A stretch of DNA of 64,000 nucleotides from Hypomyces perniciosus (Eukaryota > Ascomycota > Sordariomycetes > Hypocreales > Hypocreaceae). Numbering within the stretch: the first letter of the stretch is position 1; every line of letters begins with the position of its first letter. The notes beneath the pieces are model-generated. The model saw only the letters and a program-made list of their open reading frames with translations, was not told where the DNA came from and did not search any database. Shown here one piece after another: positions 18,236-29,235 of the stretch. The position numbers and the translations under genes were made by a program. The stretch lies in assembly GCA_008477525.1 (NCBI GenBank), contig SPDT01000001.1:1302001-1366000 (forward strand), read 5' to 3'.

Positions 18236-20454
18236 TGAAGAGATGCTTGGATGGTTGGAATAATGAGTTGACTTGTAGTGTGTAGAGTGTGTGGACTAGA
18301 TGGATGTCGATGGTGATTCTCTCTCATCACTGTGGTCATGGTGCCTCCTTTTATGGTTTTTCATCCTCTGCTTTTGTAAACCAACCTGCTGGTTGATACT
18401 CGCGGCCAGTGATGGAGCCGCGCAACCCCTGTGCTGAATCCGCATTCCAACATCATACGAGAACGCTCTGGGGATTGAAGGAGTAACGGTAAGATAATCC
18501 CGAGACTAACATATGTACTCTGACTGTGACACCCTTGAGGGATATCTATAAATGGGGCACGGCCAGCAAGACCAGCTGTCACTCGTGGAAAAAGAATTGT
18601 TGCTCGGTATCGTGTACTACGGTATTACCTGCATTCGCCTTCCCAAGTTCAATATTCCAGGATCAACTTCCTTATCGCAGTGTTGTTGTAAAGTCATTTA
18701 CAACTAGGCCCTTGTCATGATACCCTCATCGGTACGCGGCCCACATTGAAAACTTCTGCCTGTAGCCATAATACATGCATGTCGGCAGTAGCTTGCATCC
18801 TGGGTTAGTCCATATTTAGCAACGGGCGTAATCGGCTGCCATCCGCCAACGTGAGCAGAGGAAATCAGATAACGCCGTCCGAACTCCGAGCAACCGACCC
18901 GGGCATGAACCTGGCAAAATGCCTCGTCACGAGGAGAATGTGCATCGTTGACGGGCGAGCCAGCCCCGCCCATGCTGAAAATGGTCAAACTTTACGGAGT
19001 ACAGGGGCCCATGTATTCTGGAACCCTCTCAAATTTCAATGCATCGCCATCGTATTATACTAAGCGAGATTGAATCTTATCAATCTCGCCCCAGTTGATT
19101 GATAAGATGAGGAAAATTCGTAAAGGCTTCTTTCACGCGCGCCCTAATCTGGACCTGTCTCAGGACCAGTAAAAGAGTGCCGAGCGAGACAGCGGAATAT
19201 AGGTAGTGAAGGTTAGTCTGGGACTAAAGGCTTACGCGTTTCAATACAAACAACGATATTCACTTTAATCTAATATATTGGAAAGGGATTCCAAAGCTTC
19301 AAAGAGACAAAACTTATGTCATAATCAATATAACATACACTATCAGCTACAATCGCAGAGGTGTACACCTCAATTTTGCTGGCGTGGTATGACAGTCGTG
19401 ACAGCTTACTTCAACGAGCTAATATCCAAGAAAACCTCGAAATGAAAAATTGCATCCCTTAGTCAAGCCCTCCGCCCGCCACTTTAACCTACGTAGCGCG
19501 GGATAAGCGCTAGAGTCGGGCGAACTAACCAGGAAATGTACTCCTATCGCTAAATAATACGAGCTGATTTTGCAGTATAGTGGCCTCCCTTATGAATTTT
19601 GTTAGTGTCTCTGGCAACATAGAAGATATTTTCCCTATCAAAACACATTAAACGATATAAACTAGGACAGATTTGTGCGGGCATATTCAAGGATTAACCT
19701 CCTGGGCTCAATTCGTAGGTTTTCAATCCCGCTTTTGTTGGGGGGTATAGAAGCCCAGGGGCCAGACTGGAGGAATCTTTCTTCTCTGGTGTCTCTTTGG
19801 CAGACTCCACCCATCTTTTCGACAGCCGCAGAAAGTTCCGGGGGACAGGCTACCTGCGTTTAAGCTGTTACTAACTGACCCCTTCGCCTTTTGTGATCTG
19901 AAGCTACACTTGTTACAACCCAGGTTCCACTAGATCCGGCTTAGTGATGACTCCTATTATTCGATCTCCTTTAAGCTGTATTGAATGGCCTATTGGGTCG
20001 CAGTGTGATTTCTGCGGAGATGGCGGCCAGGATAGTACTGTTTTCGCTGCTTTATATAGCTTTCTGTTAGCTCGCCAACAGAACTTGTTTCACTATCTGC
20101 GGCTTCGCGACTGGAGGCATAGACTATTCCCGGGAGAGTTACTGGCGAAAGATGATAGATAGTATTGAGACTGATGAATTGAATATATAAAATATCCTTT
20201 GGAAAATGTTTGGCGCTGCCCAAATGGATGTTTATGAGATCTTTCGCCTCATCGACAAGTTCAGCTACTTGAACTCGATGAAATATGCTACTATGGTGTC
20301 AGCAATAGGTTCTCGCCACGTCTAGAAGGGGACATTCCTTCCGCAAATTGCACTCCGGCCTTGATTTTGGTTTGTGTTGTCCTTCGAAAGATTGGTTCCA
20401 TGCCCTAAGTACTGTTTCTTAACAGCAGCTGTCATCTATCTACCTCCCTCCTTA

Positions 20455-20690
20455 GTATCAAGTTGTATACTCGAAGGTGGTTTTTGGAACTCAATAACAT
20501 CCCAAACAGCAGTCCCATTGTACGTCTTACATTCGATTGGCAAGGACTTCAATGCGTTAAAAAGCTTGGCTTGTGGCCGTCAAGAGGTAGCCCTAGATCC
20601 CACTTCAAGGCGTTTATCGTTGAGCCAGCGGGGCACTTCTCCGACGTTCTGGTCGATTTTCCGGTTAGTCAACCCGATGTAATTCGTCCT
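20455..20690 (+). pseudogene. Possible gene relic
   Basis: One plus frame reads as credible protein: YTRRWFLELNNIPNSSPIV, LTFDWQGLQCVKKLGLWPS and FKAFIVEPAGHFSDVLVDF. It then degenerates, and no intact flanking frames continue it. The composition resembles uncharacterised ascomycete proteins, but no family can be named. Treated as a fragment. Confidence 0.25.
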
Positions 20691-22149
20691 CATTCCTCGA
20701 GTGGCTCGCCATGTCTCTCCATTACTCCTAATTGCTCACTGAGTCTCAGTTTGACCACGCCCGCTTGAGGCTCCTGACAGACCAAGCATACGGATTCTAC
20801 ATTTGGGATACTCTTTGTCTGCCTCCTTTCCAGCTCTGTTTCGGCAATTTGTGCAGTTTACCACCGCCTTGTCATTTTTGAACGATATAGCTTCTTAACT
20901 GTACAGGTATTACATTATTTCTGTTAAGTGATTCCTTGTATGCTGTGCATGCTCACAACAACAGTCATCCCTTCGCTAATATCACCTGCGAAACACTCCC
21001 AAACTCATACCACAGAAGAAATATTACTTAGGTATATGTTCCTATGCTAGGTGAAGCCACCAAATTTGACTCTAACGATGTTCCGTGATCATTCAAGGAG
21101 ATGTCCAGGTCATAGAGCTTCTTGGTAAGACGGATATATATTAGCAGTTCTTAATGGAGATTTATCTGACTGGTATTAGCTGAGCACGGAGTCTAGTGGA
21201 GACATCTACTTTTTACGATGGCAGCAATTATTCAACCATTAAGCATCCCTTGATACTCAAACATGAGAAGCGGGATAGCCTTCCCATCTCTTTCGTCGGC
21301 GCTTACTCGAAAAGCGAATGTTTGCACAATATGTTTGCACAATACCTTTGCCCCCCCCCCCCTTGAGAGGCCACTCTCAACGACAATTATAAGCCCATAT
21401 TTCTGTTTCACTTTCACTCGAGCAAGTCTCTAGGCTCGGAATTTTCTGCATTTCCTATACGGGTGTCTGTAGAGGCATAGTCCTTAAGTATGCGAATGAG
21501 CTGCGGCGCTTCTCGGGGAATGTCGGCTTGGTGTTGATTCTGTGGATGCATATGCCATGCCTATGCACCCTCTGCTTTCTTGATATCACATTCCAGGTAC
21601 CTGGTACCGGTGAGAACTTGCAGGGAGTCCATATGCTGGGTATGGCTAGGAAGCAGCTTCATCACCAACACTCTGCCTTGCAAGAGGCATATCTGACACA
21701 TCGTCTCGCAAGCCTCGGCCCTGAACCACTTGCTACAGTGGGAGTAACAAAGTTCCGCACCCTTTTCAAGAAAAAGCCACCAAAGGGGCGCGGAACTTTC
21801 TCACACCCACTGTACATAGACCTCATTGAGAGCTCACAGTGTACTCCGTAGACTTTGGCCACTTATACACCCTGGCCCATATCCTAATGGCTGGCCCGTA
21901 TCTAAATCTAAATTTTGGGTTGCAAATGCACCACCACCGACGTCGGAGCTTCTGCGGTGTATAAAACGGTGTATAAAACGGTAGAGTGTACGGACTAGGA
22001 TCCGCTCTTTACGGTTAGGTCAGGTGACTTAACCGTGGTAGATTACTTAGCGCGCGGTTTATTGTCCTCTAAAAACGGAACTATGTGGCTCTAAATTTAG
22101 AGTCTTGGGATGCAAAAAATAGAAGACATTAAACTTAAGTAAAGGGCTT

Positions 22150-22188
22150 GACGGGATCCTGTATATTCTAATGGATATGGTTGTACGT
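22150..22188 (-). pseudogene. Truncated 5S rRNA fragment
   Basis: On the minus strand this matches the 5' 40 bases of the 5S gene at 3719-3837, keeping CCATATCCATT and GGATCCCGT. The differences within the match are transitions, for example ACATACGACC to ACGTACAACC and CGGG to CAGG. The internal promoter and the 3' two thirds are absent. Confidence 0.65.
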
Positions 22189-23165
22189 GCTTGACGCCCT
22201 TCCTGTTGAGTCTGATATCCTACGCGAGGGCCAAAGACGGATGGGACAACCGTGTCTCTCTTGAGACTATACGGAGTATTAGTATATAGATGGATACTAT
22301 TCGATCACAACCCACCAACGAGATTTCGGTTATAAACATGACTCCTTCATGGGTCGGTATTGGTCACTTTTTATCCAGCCTGTGACTTGTCATATGACTG
22401 CATAAGCTTACGAACCCCGCTCAACATATCGGAGGACATCCATTGAGAGAAAGCGGAACAGGTTGGATCGTCATACATTTAGGGAATATCACTACTACAT
22501 GCAACTAATAATGTCGGCAGTTTAGAGTGGTGTTCCTCAGCAAACATGTCCCGCTTTGTGCTGCACCTTTACGAGTATGCTACTACTACTACTACCTTAT
22601 TATAGGTGCGGAGTCGTCGGCACCCAAAAGGGCGGGGTACCTTAGTGGATACTAGGTACTAGTTTCAATATGCCCGCTCAGGTGCTACTATTCACACCAG
22701 GCCTGCGTTCTTCTACAAGAACAACTTCCCTGTGTATTGCCTATAGGGACATAGAAATCGTCCCACTGGGTCTCTGTCACGCCCCGAGAGCGCCAGAAAC
22801 CAACAGTTGTGCCCCGACTGACGCTGCAATGCTTATCTCGCTGGCAGGGTTCTCATGCGATACCTGATCCAAATGCTGGGCTGAGGAGACCTTCCCCTCT
22901 GTTGCCGAGGTAAGATTGGACCACGTAGCATCAATACGACGACAAGCAGATGAAGACTGTGGAAACTGCAAGGATCGTGGATATACCTTGTTCCACAAGC
23001 AAAAGGCCCTCAGTTCCTTGCTGAGGCAGTCATATATCACATCGGCCCCGTCTTCTGACATTGCAATTTCTTCAGAACTGTAACCAACCCCTCAACTGAC
23101 ACGTATGAGTCTATCTCCTCCTCTTGACCTTTGCAAAAGGCGTCTAATTTCTAGCAGCTCAAGCC

Positions 23166-24350
23166 ATGAACCCTGAAACCACTGCGAATATCGACCAAGG
23201 GCATAATGGCCCCGAAGTCGATATAACAGCGATCAACTTCGCACGCGGCAATTTGAGCCTGCTTGCGTCAAAAGTCCCTGTTTGGGACGCGAACGATGAA
23301 ACTGTTCACAAGATTGCAGTCACCCAAGAAGGCGTGACCATTCATCTCGAGGTGCAGAAGTATTGCCCCCAGGATGGCGACATAACCTGGAAGCAATGGG
23401 TGGATAATGGGACGGTGAAACGACACCAGATTAAACCCTACGCCCTGAAGGATCATGAGGCAACTGGCAAAGATCTCGAAAACTTTATTGCCGAAGAGTG
23501 GTCATTGCTGAGGTTTACCGAGCCCTTTGACTCCCTTGTTGTTGACGTGTATAGATATGCCGCCGCGCTGTCTGAAGCGGACAAAGGGAAGACGCTTTTG
23601 GAAGGACTCCTTAAGCTGGCTTTTGCAACATGTAAGTTAGACCCCCCAATATGCCACAGATCCGTGCTCACCAAACAAGCCAACACTACGGGATCATCAT
23701 ACCTTACTGGCGAAGATAAACTGGGCATGGAGCCAGTAGCTGATGATTCATGCCCTCAATTTGGCCGCGTCCTAATCCCGAGAAGACTCGTCGATGAGGT
23801 AGGAGAGCTATTGCACAAGATCATCACAGCGCTCCAACAGCCAGTTCTGAAGGATCTCCAACGCGTGCTGGAATCTGGCAACGCCGAACAAAGCCCTCAG
23901 GCATTTTCGGCTGTTTTCCTTCTTCTTCACTTGATTGAATTTATCTCCGAGGACCGCCATCGATATGCGCAGCAAAACTGCATTGCCGTAAGATACTTGC
24001 ATGTCCGACTATTATCCCTATACTGATTCATCCTTCGTAGGGCGACTATTCGCTCCCTGAATATGTTTACGGGCTCCACCAAGGTGCGGATGGACTAATT
24101 CGTTCGTGGCGCCAATTTGCGAATCGCGTCCAGCTTGACTGGACGAATCGAGAGTCTTTGCGCCAGGCTGGATTTGATGCTGCTGGTGTAGATTTGATCT
24201 CGCGATGTGTCTCCAAGTCCAGTAAGTTTGCAGGTAGATGTCGAGTTGGAGAAAATGCTAACTGAGTTTGAAGATGAGATGAAGGATCAAGTGGCCGCAA
24301 AGAAATACCGAGGACATTTCTCTTTCATTGTGCAAATGCTTGAGAAATGA
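23166..24350 (+). CDS. Orphan regulator-like protein without zinc cluster
   Basis: Exons 23166-23987, 24041-24221 and 24274-24350 give 359 residues. An extra intron starting at GTAAGT (23632) and ending near CAAG is possible, since the encoded stretch (KLDPPICHRS and following) looks unlike the rest and stays in frame only by chance. The C-terminal half (LIPRRLVDEVGELLHKII, ending in a segment with VFLLLHLIEFISEDRHRY and YSLPEYVYGLHQGADGLIRSW) resembles the part that follows the DNA-binding domain in some fungal Zn2Cys6 proteins. No zinc cluster is present at the N-terminus or upstream. It may be a regulator that lost its DNA-binding domain or a distinct family; function is unknown. Confidence 0.6.
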
Positions 24351-25080
24351 TAAGCAGGGCGGGCTATTGTTCATGGGAGGGATTTTGGGTTTAAGGCTAG
24401 CCATTCGATTCACCTAAATTGACAATCCATGCATGGGCCATTAGGACGCTGTGTGGAAACCACTGCCTATGACACAAATGTGATTGGACATGGCATCATA
24501 TTGAGCCCTTTCGTATCGCGTTGAGAATCATTGAGCTCACGACTTGAATGCCGCTCTCAATAGGCGGGCAATGCTGATTCAGTGACATCAACTCTCATTA
24601 TTCTTTCGATTCTACTCCGTATTCCCTTCCTGAAGGATCAGACGACAGTGAGTTGGTGTACTAATCATTGGTGTCACAACGTCACAGCGGGCTATTTAAC
24701 CCCCCGAGCGCCGCCCTTTCCCGCTGAGCCACTGAGGCGGAACACTAACATGACTGAGCCGAAGGCTGACAGCACCTGAGAGCCCCATTTATTCCCACTC
24801 GCTGCTGACGGACGCACCCGCATCTTCCATTCATCATCACCACTACTATTACTACCACTCCTACCATCTATCCACTATTGTCGCGCCTATCGCCAACACC
24901 TCCCTCCATACCATAGACCACCTCCGACTCTTACATACATAGTAGTATACGGAGTGTCTTCTTGATATCAATCGCATCGTGCCATTGGTATTGCCCGATT
25001 TCGGCGCCTGGCGACGACGACATTCTACCACGTTATTCATTACTTCGAACACATACTCAATCTTCGCGCGCCTCGCAGCC
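24351..25080. other. Intergenic, promoter of EAF
   Basis: No coding frame is supported. The 3' half is pyrimidine-rich, as in many fungal promoters, and holds TACTCCGTA at 24613-24621 and TACGGAGTG near 24948. Confidence 0.5.
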
Positions 25081-26508
25081 ATGGCTGCTGACCTGGTTGA
25101 CCCGACTGTCACGGGGAACTACCCCATTATACTCGGCGACGGCCTGCTAGGAAAGACGTCCAATGAGATCTTTACCGGAATACGCTGTATGGAGGAGTGC
25201 CCCGATCTCCTGTTGGCTGCCCGCGCCAGTCCAATTCCTGCTTCCATGCTAACCATCTACCGCCTGCTAGATAACCACAAGCCCAATTTCCCAGCGTCCG
25301 ACGCCCGGTTGAAGCCTTCTCTCCCCGGCAAGACGAGTTCTTACGATTTGACCTTTTCCAATCCTGACGGAACACACGCCTTTGCTGGCACGCGCAATGT
25401 CGACAATGACGACTATGTTCTGTACTTCGACCCGGAGCGGCGCGCATATATTCTCGACAAGGTCGATTCAACCTTCAACATGAACCTCACGCGTACCCCA
25501 GGAAACACAGACCCTGAAGACCTCCGCCGGAAATATCCTCATCTGGATAGCAACCCACCGCCACTGCCAGAAGAGAAGAGGAAGAGCATGGACAAGAGAG
25601 AAAAGCCGAAACCGGTATCGAAGCCGGCACCGAAGCCTGCATCCAGACCAACACCCATGGCACCGCCACCCAGGACAACACCCAAGTCAACACCCAAGTC
25701 AGCACCCAAGCCATTTCTCAAACCCGAACCCAAGCCATTCCTCAAGCCCGAACCCAAGCCATTCCTCAAACCAGAACCCAAGCCAGTACCCAAGCCAGCA
25801 TCCAAGCCTGCACCCAAACCAGAACCCAAACCCGCACCGAAGCCAGTGCTCAAGCCAGAACCCAAGCCTGTCGTACCCAAGCCCGCGCCTAAGTCTGTCG
25901 CAAGGAATGCTCAGACTCAGCCTCAGACTAAGGAGATCAAGCGGAGGGTTGAAAAGAAGCCACAACCCAAGAAGATGAATCTGGCACTACCTGTACCAGA
26001 GCCTCCCAAACCAGAACCGCCTAAACCTCGACGTAAACAGGAAGAGGAAGAGGAAGAAGATGACGATGATGACGGCGATCTCCTTATTGAATACCCCGGC
26101 GCCGAAACTACAACCCGGCAGACGCACATATCCCCTGCGTTTCCCGCACCCCGGCGGTTCGACGAGTTCATGGACCAGCGTGAGTCCGAGGCTGATGACG
26201 AGGATGGTGAGAGCGATGATGAGACCACCATCGAATTTAAGCTTCCCAGTCCGGTGAATCACCGACAGAGCCATGTCGCACAAGCGCCTGATCTTATGGA
26301 CGTGGACGAAGAAGAGGAAGAGGAACAACATAATGATGCTGCTGCTGATCTAGAGGCCGATTTAGAGGCAGACTTGGAAGCTGGTTTAGAGGCTGATTTA
26401 GAGGCTGATCTAGAAAAGGAGATGGAAAACGCCTTTGAGGAATTGCAAAATACAGGCCAAGGTGCTGTCGCCCAAGATGACGAGAGCGAGATTAGTGAAG
26501 AGGATTAA
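25081..26508 (+). CDS. RNA polymerase II elongation factor EAF
   Basis: ELL-associated-factor-type transcription elongation protein. The family-specific N-terminal domain covers about residues 10-120: NYPIILGDGLLGKTSNEIF, YNHKPNFPASDARLKPS, YDLTFSN, NDDYVLYFDPERRAYILDKV and FNMNLTRTPGN. A hidden intron at 25187-25270 (84 nt, GTATGG to TGCTAG, branch TGCTAAC) is inferred: removing it joins IR to YNHKPNF as in the family, while leaving it adds 28 odd residues in frame. Exons 25081-25186 and 25271-26508 give 447 residues. The centre is a lysine-proline repeat (KPEPKPFLKPEPKP type); the tail is acidic with repeated DLEADLEA. The ATG at 25081 has a good context (AGCCATGG); the upstream frame opens only with GTG. 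Nuclear role with ELL-like partners is expected. Confidence 0.8.
   Translation: MAADLVDPTVTGNYPIILGDGLLGKTSNEIFTGIRCMEECPDLLLAARASPIPASMLTIYRLLDNHKPNFPASDARLKPSLPGKTSSYDLTFSNPDGTHAFAGTRNVDNDDYVLYFDPERRAYILDKVDSTFNMNLTRTPGNTDPEDLRRKYPHLDSNPPPLPEEKRKSMDKREKPKPVSKPAPKPASRPTPMAPPPRTTPKSTPKSAPKPFLKPEPKPFLKPEPKPFLKPEPKPVPKPASKPAPKPEPKPAPKPVLKPEPKPVVPKPAPKSVARNAQTQPQTKEIKRRVEKKPQPKKMNLALPVPEPPKPEPPKPRRKQEEEEEEDDDDDGDLLIEYPGAETTTRQTHISPAFPAPRRFDEFMDQRESEADDEDGESDDETTIEFKLPSPVNHRQSHVAQAPDLMDVDEEEEEEQHNDAAADLEADLEADLEAGLEADLEADLEKEMENAFEELQNTGQGAVAQDDESEISEED
25590..25900 (+). repeat. Lys-Pro coding minisatellite in EAF
   Basis: Imperfect tandem units of 12-24 bp encode alternating K-P with E, A, V or FL (KPEPKPFLKPEPKP). 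Three near-identical 24-bp units lie around 25715-25785. Such tracts change length readily by slippage and usually mark flexible linkers. Confidence 0.8.
26342..26420 (+). repeat. Acidic coding repeat in EAF tail
   Basis: Six imperfect 12-bp units (GAT-CTA-GAG-GCC-like) encode repeated D-L-E-A, forming an acidic, probably helical segment near the C-terminus. Confidence 0.75.
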
Positions 26509-26656
26509 GGGGTGTGCATGTCACATTTTGGATATGGCATTTTGGGTTAGACTTGATACCACTCGTTTGATTTAGGTACAAGCGACTACTAATGACGATA
26601 TGAAATGAAATTTCAATGCCTAGGTAGGTAGTATAAATCCTATGGATATTGTTCAT

Positions 26657-27175
26657 TCATTCATTGTCTCCGGGGAACTTCTCCCCTGTTAGATGATCAG
26701 TCACTCCCGGAATCTCTCTTTCGCAAAACAGGTGCGTCTTCGCACTTGTCAACAATGGACCGTATGTCTGCAGAACCTCCTCGTCGAAACAGCCCACCGT
26801 GAGACAGGTATAATCACGGGTTTCCCTCTGCCAGAACAGGAAGCTCCCGCAATTGGCGCAGAAACCCCGCTCACAGCCCGGGGATGCGGAATACACCTTG
26901 AGCGTTGCCTTGGAGGTGAAGGTGATGGCTGATTTGGGGACTCTGTGTTGGCGGAAGATGAGAGAGCCGGTGTTTTTCGGCATTGGGAGCATTGGCATGT
27001 TGAGCTCTTGAGAACCAGCCATGGATTAGTATAGATGATGGTAGTAGGTAATGGGTTTGAGGAGGGAACATACCGAGTTGGCAAAGTCGTGATTGGGAGG
27101 GAATGTTACTGTGTAGCGGATGGATTCGCAGAGGCATCCGCCATTTATTTTGTCGGGCTTTGTTTCTGTGGCCAT
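26657..27175 (-). pseudogene. GFA (CENP-V-like) domain protein with 1-nt frameshift
   Basis: Glutathione-dependent formaldehyde-activating (GFA)-type zinc-binding fold. Exon 1 (27175-27074) encodes MATETKPDKINGGCLCESIR, with the first CxC pair; a GTATGT intron ends at CAAG, and exon 2 starts at 27006 with SSTCQCSQCRK. The frame then slips: the family motif CRKNTGS would need six A residues where the minus strand has five (about 26972-26976). After the slip a second frame continues perfectly with TGSLIFRQHRVPKSAITF, GFCANCGSFLFW and a normal C-terminus, stopping at 26657. Either the gene is recently broken or the homopolymer was misread. Zinc-binding cysteines are otherwise all present. The enzymatic role in this family is usually unknown. 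Confidence 0.75.
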
Positions 27176-27824
27176 GATGCAATGGTTCTGAAGCAACGTA
27201 TGGTATGTATTTCGTGTTATTTACAAGACTGTCGAGCAAGGCAGATGGACGAGTCAAGTTGAAAAGTTGCCCTTTTTATATTAGGCATGCCTGACAGGTT
27301 GATGCTGTCAACCACGCCTTTACGGGTTGCGTGAATCCGTTAACATTAAGACGTCTTGGCATGTCGTACCTGTTGTGATGAATACGGAATAGAGCCGGGA
27401 TTTGGTAATCCCCACACGATTACAGGATCGTTGCGTTATGGAATTCACGGAGTGCTGATCAACAGAAGGGCGTTTAGACCAGTGATACTAGATAGGGTAT
27501 GTTGCCGAGGCCTCCATTTTGCCATACAACTAGGACTTGAAGCCCCGAAAGAATTATACTATGCTTAGGTCTAGTCGCTACAAAGGTGGCCACACTTTTT
27601 GCGACTGTTGTAATAATAGCTGTAGCTGTTACAGCTGGTAACCATCGCTAGATACTAGAATAGGCGATGGTGTTTTTTTTCGGATCTGTATTTGTAGTTG
27701 CTGTTGGAAATTGGCAAGTTGAGAATATTTTCGCCGAGTGCATACGCCGATATCATTTTTTATCTCTGCCAACAACAGCGTTACCTTCTCTCTTCTGCTT
27801 TCTCTCTATCTAAACACCCTCATC
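27176..27824. other. Divergent promoter region, GFA gene / HEM3
   Basis: About 650 bp without a supported gene. It presumably holds both promoters; a pyrimidine-rich tract lies just before the HEM3 ATG. Confidence 0.5.
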
Positions 27825-28880
27825 ATGGCACAAAGCCCTCCTACTGCCCAGCCGCCGCTGCGAATCGGCACCCGAAGATCAAATTTGGCTGTCGTCCAAG
27901 CTGAGGGCATCCGCGACAGTCTGCAAAAGATTGCGCCAGGCCGATCCTTTGAGATTGAAGCCCTCAGCACCCTTGGCGACAAAAACCAATCGACAGCACT
28001 CTACAACTTTGGAGCAAAGAGCCTATGGACAGCCGAGTTGGAGGACAAGCTCACTTCTGGTCAGTTGGATGTCGTCGTGCATTGTCTCAAAGGTAATCTT
28101 CTCTCTATTCGTGTCAGTAAGCGATCCTATAACTGTTGACCAGATATGCCGACCAGGCTTCCAGACTCATGCGATCTGGCAGCCATTCCTCTCCGCGATG
28201 ATCCCCGTGATGCCCTGATAGTCAAGGCTGGCCTGCCATATAGCAGCTTGCAGGCGTTGCCTGAGGGCGCAGTTGTTGGCACTTCATCAGTGCGGCGCTC
28301 GGCGCAGCTTCGTCGTCTCTATCCCCATCTGCGCTTTGCCAACCTGCGTGGCAACGTCGAGACACGGCTGGCCAAGGTCGACAATCCCGAGAGTGAGTAT
28401 ACATGCATGGTCATGTCTGCAGCTGGCCTCGAGCGCGTTGGCCTCAAGCACCGTATCAACCAGTACCTGGGCTCCAAGGACGGTGGCATTTTGCACGCAG
28501 TCGGCCAGGGAGCGCTCGGCTTGGAGATTCGCAAAGGAGATAGCAGAACCTTAGACTTTCTCAACCAGCTGGGCGACCAAAAGTCTACTCTCGCCTGTCT
28601 CGCGGAGCGGGCTCTCATGCGTACCCTTGAAGGCGGTTGCAGTGTGCCGATTGGCGTCGAGACGGAGTGGCTCAGTGAATCAGAACATTCCCTTCTGAGA
28701 ATGAGAGCAATAGTCGTCAGCCTTGACGGCACCCAAAGTGTTCAAGACACCATGGATGCAACGGTGCGGACTGAAGTTGAGGCGATAGCATTCGGAGAGG
28801 AACTGGCTGCCAGACTTGAGAAAGCAGGTGCAGATGTGATTCTGAAAGATATCAACGTCAACAGGCCATCCAAGGACTGA
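27825..28880 (+). CDS. HEM3: Porphobilinogen deaminase (hydroxymethylbilane synthase)
   Basis: Third enzyme of heme synthesis: joins four porphobilinogens into hydroxymethylbilane in the cytosol. Exons 27825-28092 and 28144-28880 give 334 residues, normal for the family; the phase closes as K-D-M. Domain 1 starts LRIGTRRSNLAVVQAE; then STLGDKNQS, LWTAELEDKL and DVVVHCLKDMPT. Domain 2 has GTSSVRRSAQLRR and LRGNVETRLAKVD (substrate-binding arginines). Domain 3 has the dipyrromethane-cofactor cysteine in LEGGCSVPIG near residue 258. The ATG is in a good context (CATCATGG). All catalytic landmarks are present and the gene looks intact. Confidence 0.97.
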
Positions 28881-29235
28881 TGAATCATGATATTATGTTG
28901 TATATAGCTAGGTATGTAATTGTAGAAGACACTCTCCACTATAGATATTAGGACTTAAAGTGCTATTGTCAGTTTACTCAGCGTTTCCTTCTTTGTGGTT
29001 CCGAGCGAAATTTGCAGACGAAAGAGTCACAGCAGAAGGAGCGGCCACTAGAGGTCATACCTGCTACATGGTGACAAGGTCAAGACCTCCAAGAGACGTC
29101 TCAGGTTTCCACCTTTCATCATCAACTTGTTCTCTATCTACCATTCGAAGACAGAATTACCTGAACTTTTCTTTTTACAGAGTATCACATTCACATTCGC
29201 AATCTCCTTCTCTTTCTTTCTCTAGGGACTGGAAG

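Larger units (their letters stand above)
18240..23165. other. Gene-poor decayed region
   Basis: Nearly 5 kb without a gene that can be supported. It includes a 12-base C run at 21351-21362, a short direct repeat of GTGTATAAAACG near 21958-21982, a CTA-type microsatellite near 22572-22590, and four copies of the TACGGAGTA/TACTCCGTA 9-mer. A minus-strand frame at 23061-22777 (94 codons from ATG) is open but unrecognised. Overall the sequence looks like worn former coding and repeat DNA. Confidence 0.5.

Noticed and set aside
21351..21362. Run of 12 C residues as a functional element
   Set aside because: Most likely simple slippage DNA; nothing around it supports a role.
24979..25080. N-terminal extension of EAF
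   Set aside because: Opens with GTG and lacks similarity to EAF; the ATG at 25081 has a better context and starts the conserved domain.
25539..25965. Minus-strand Gly/Leu- and Trp/Phe-rich repeat frames
   Set aside because: Translation of the reverse of the Lys-Pro repeat in EAF; not a separate gene.
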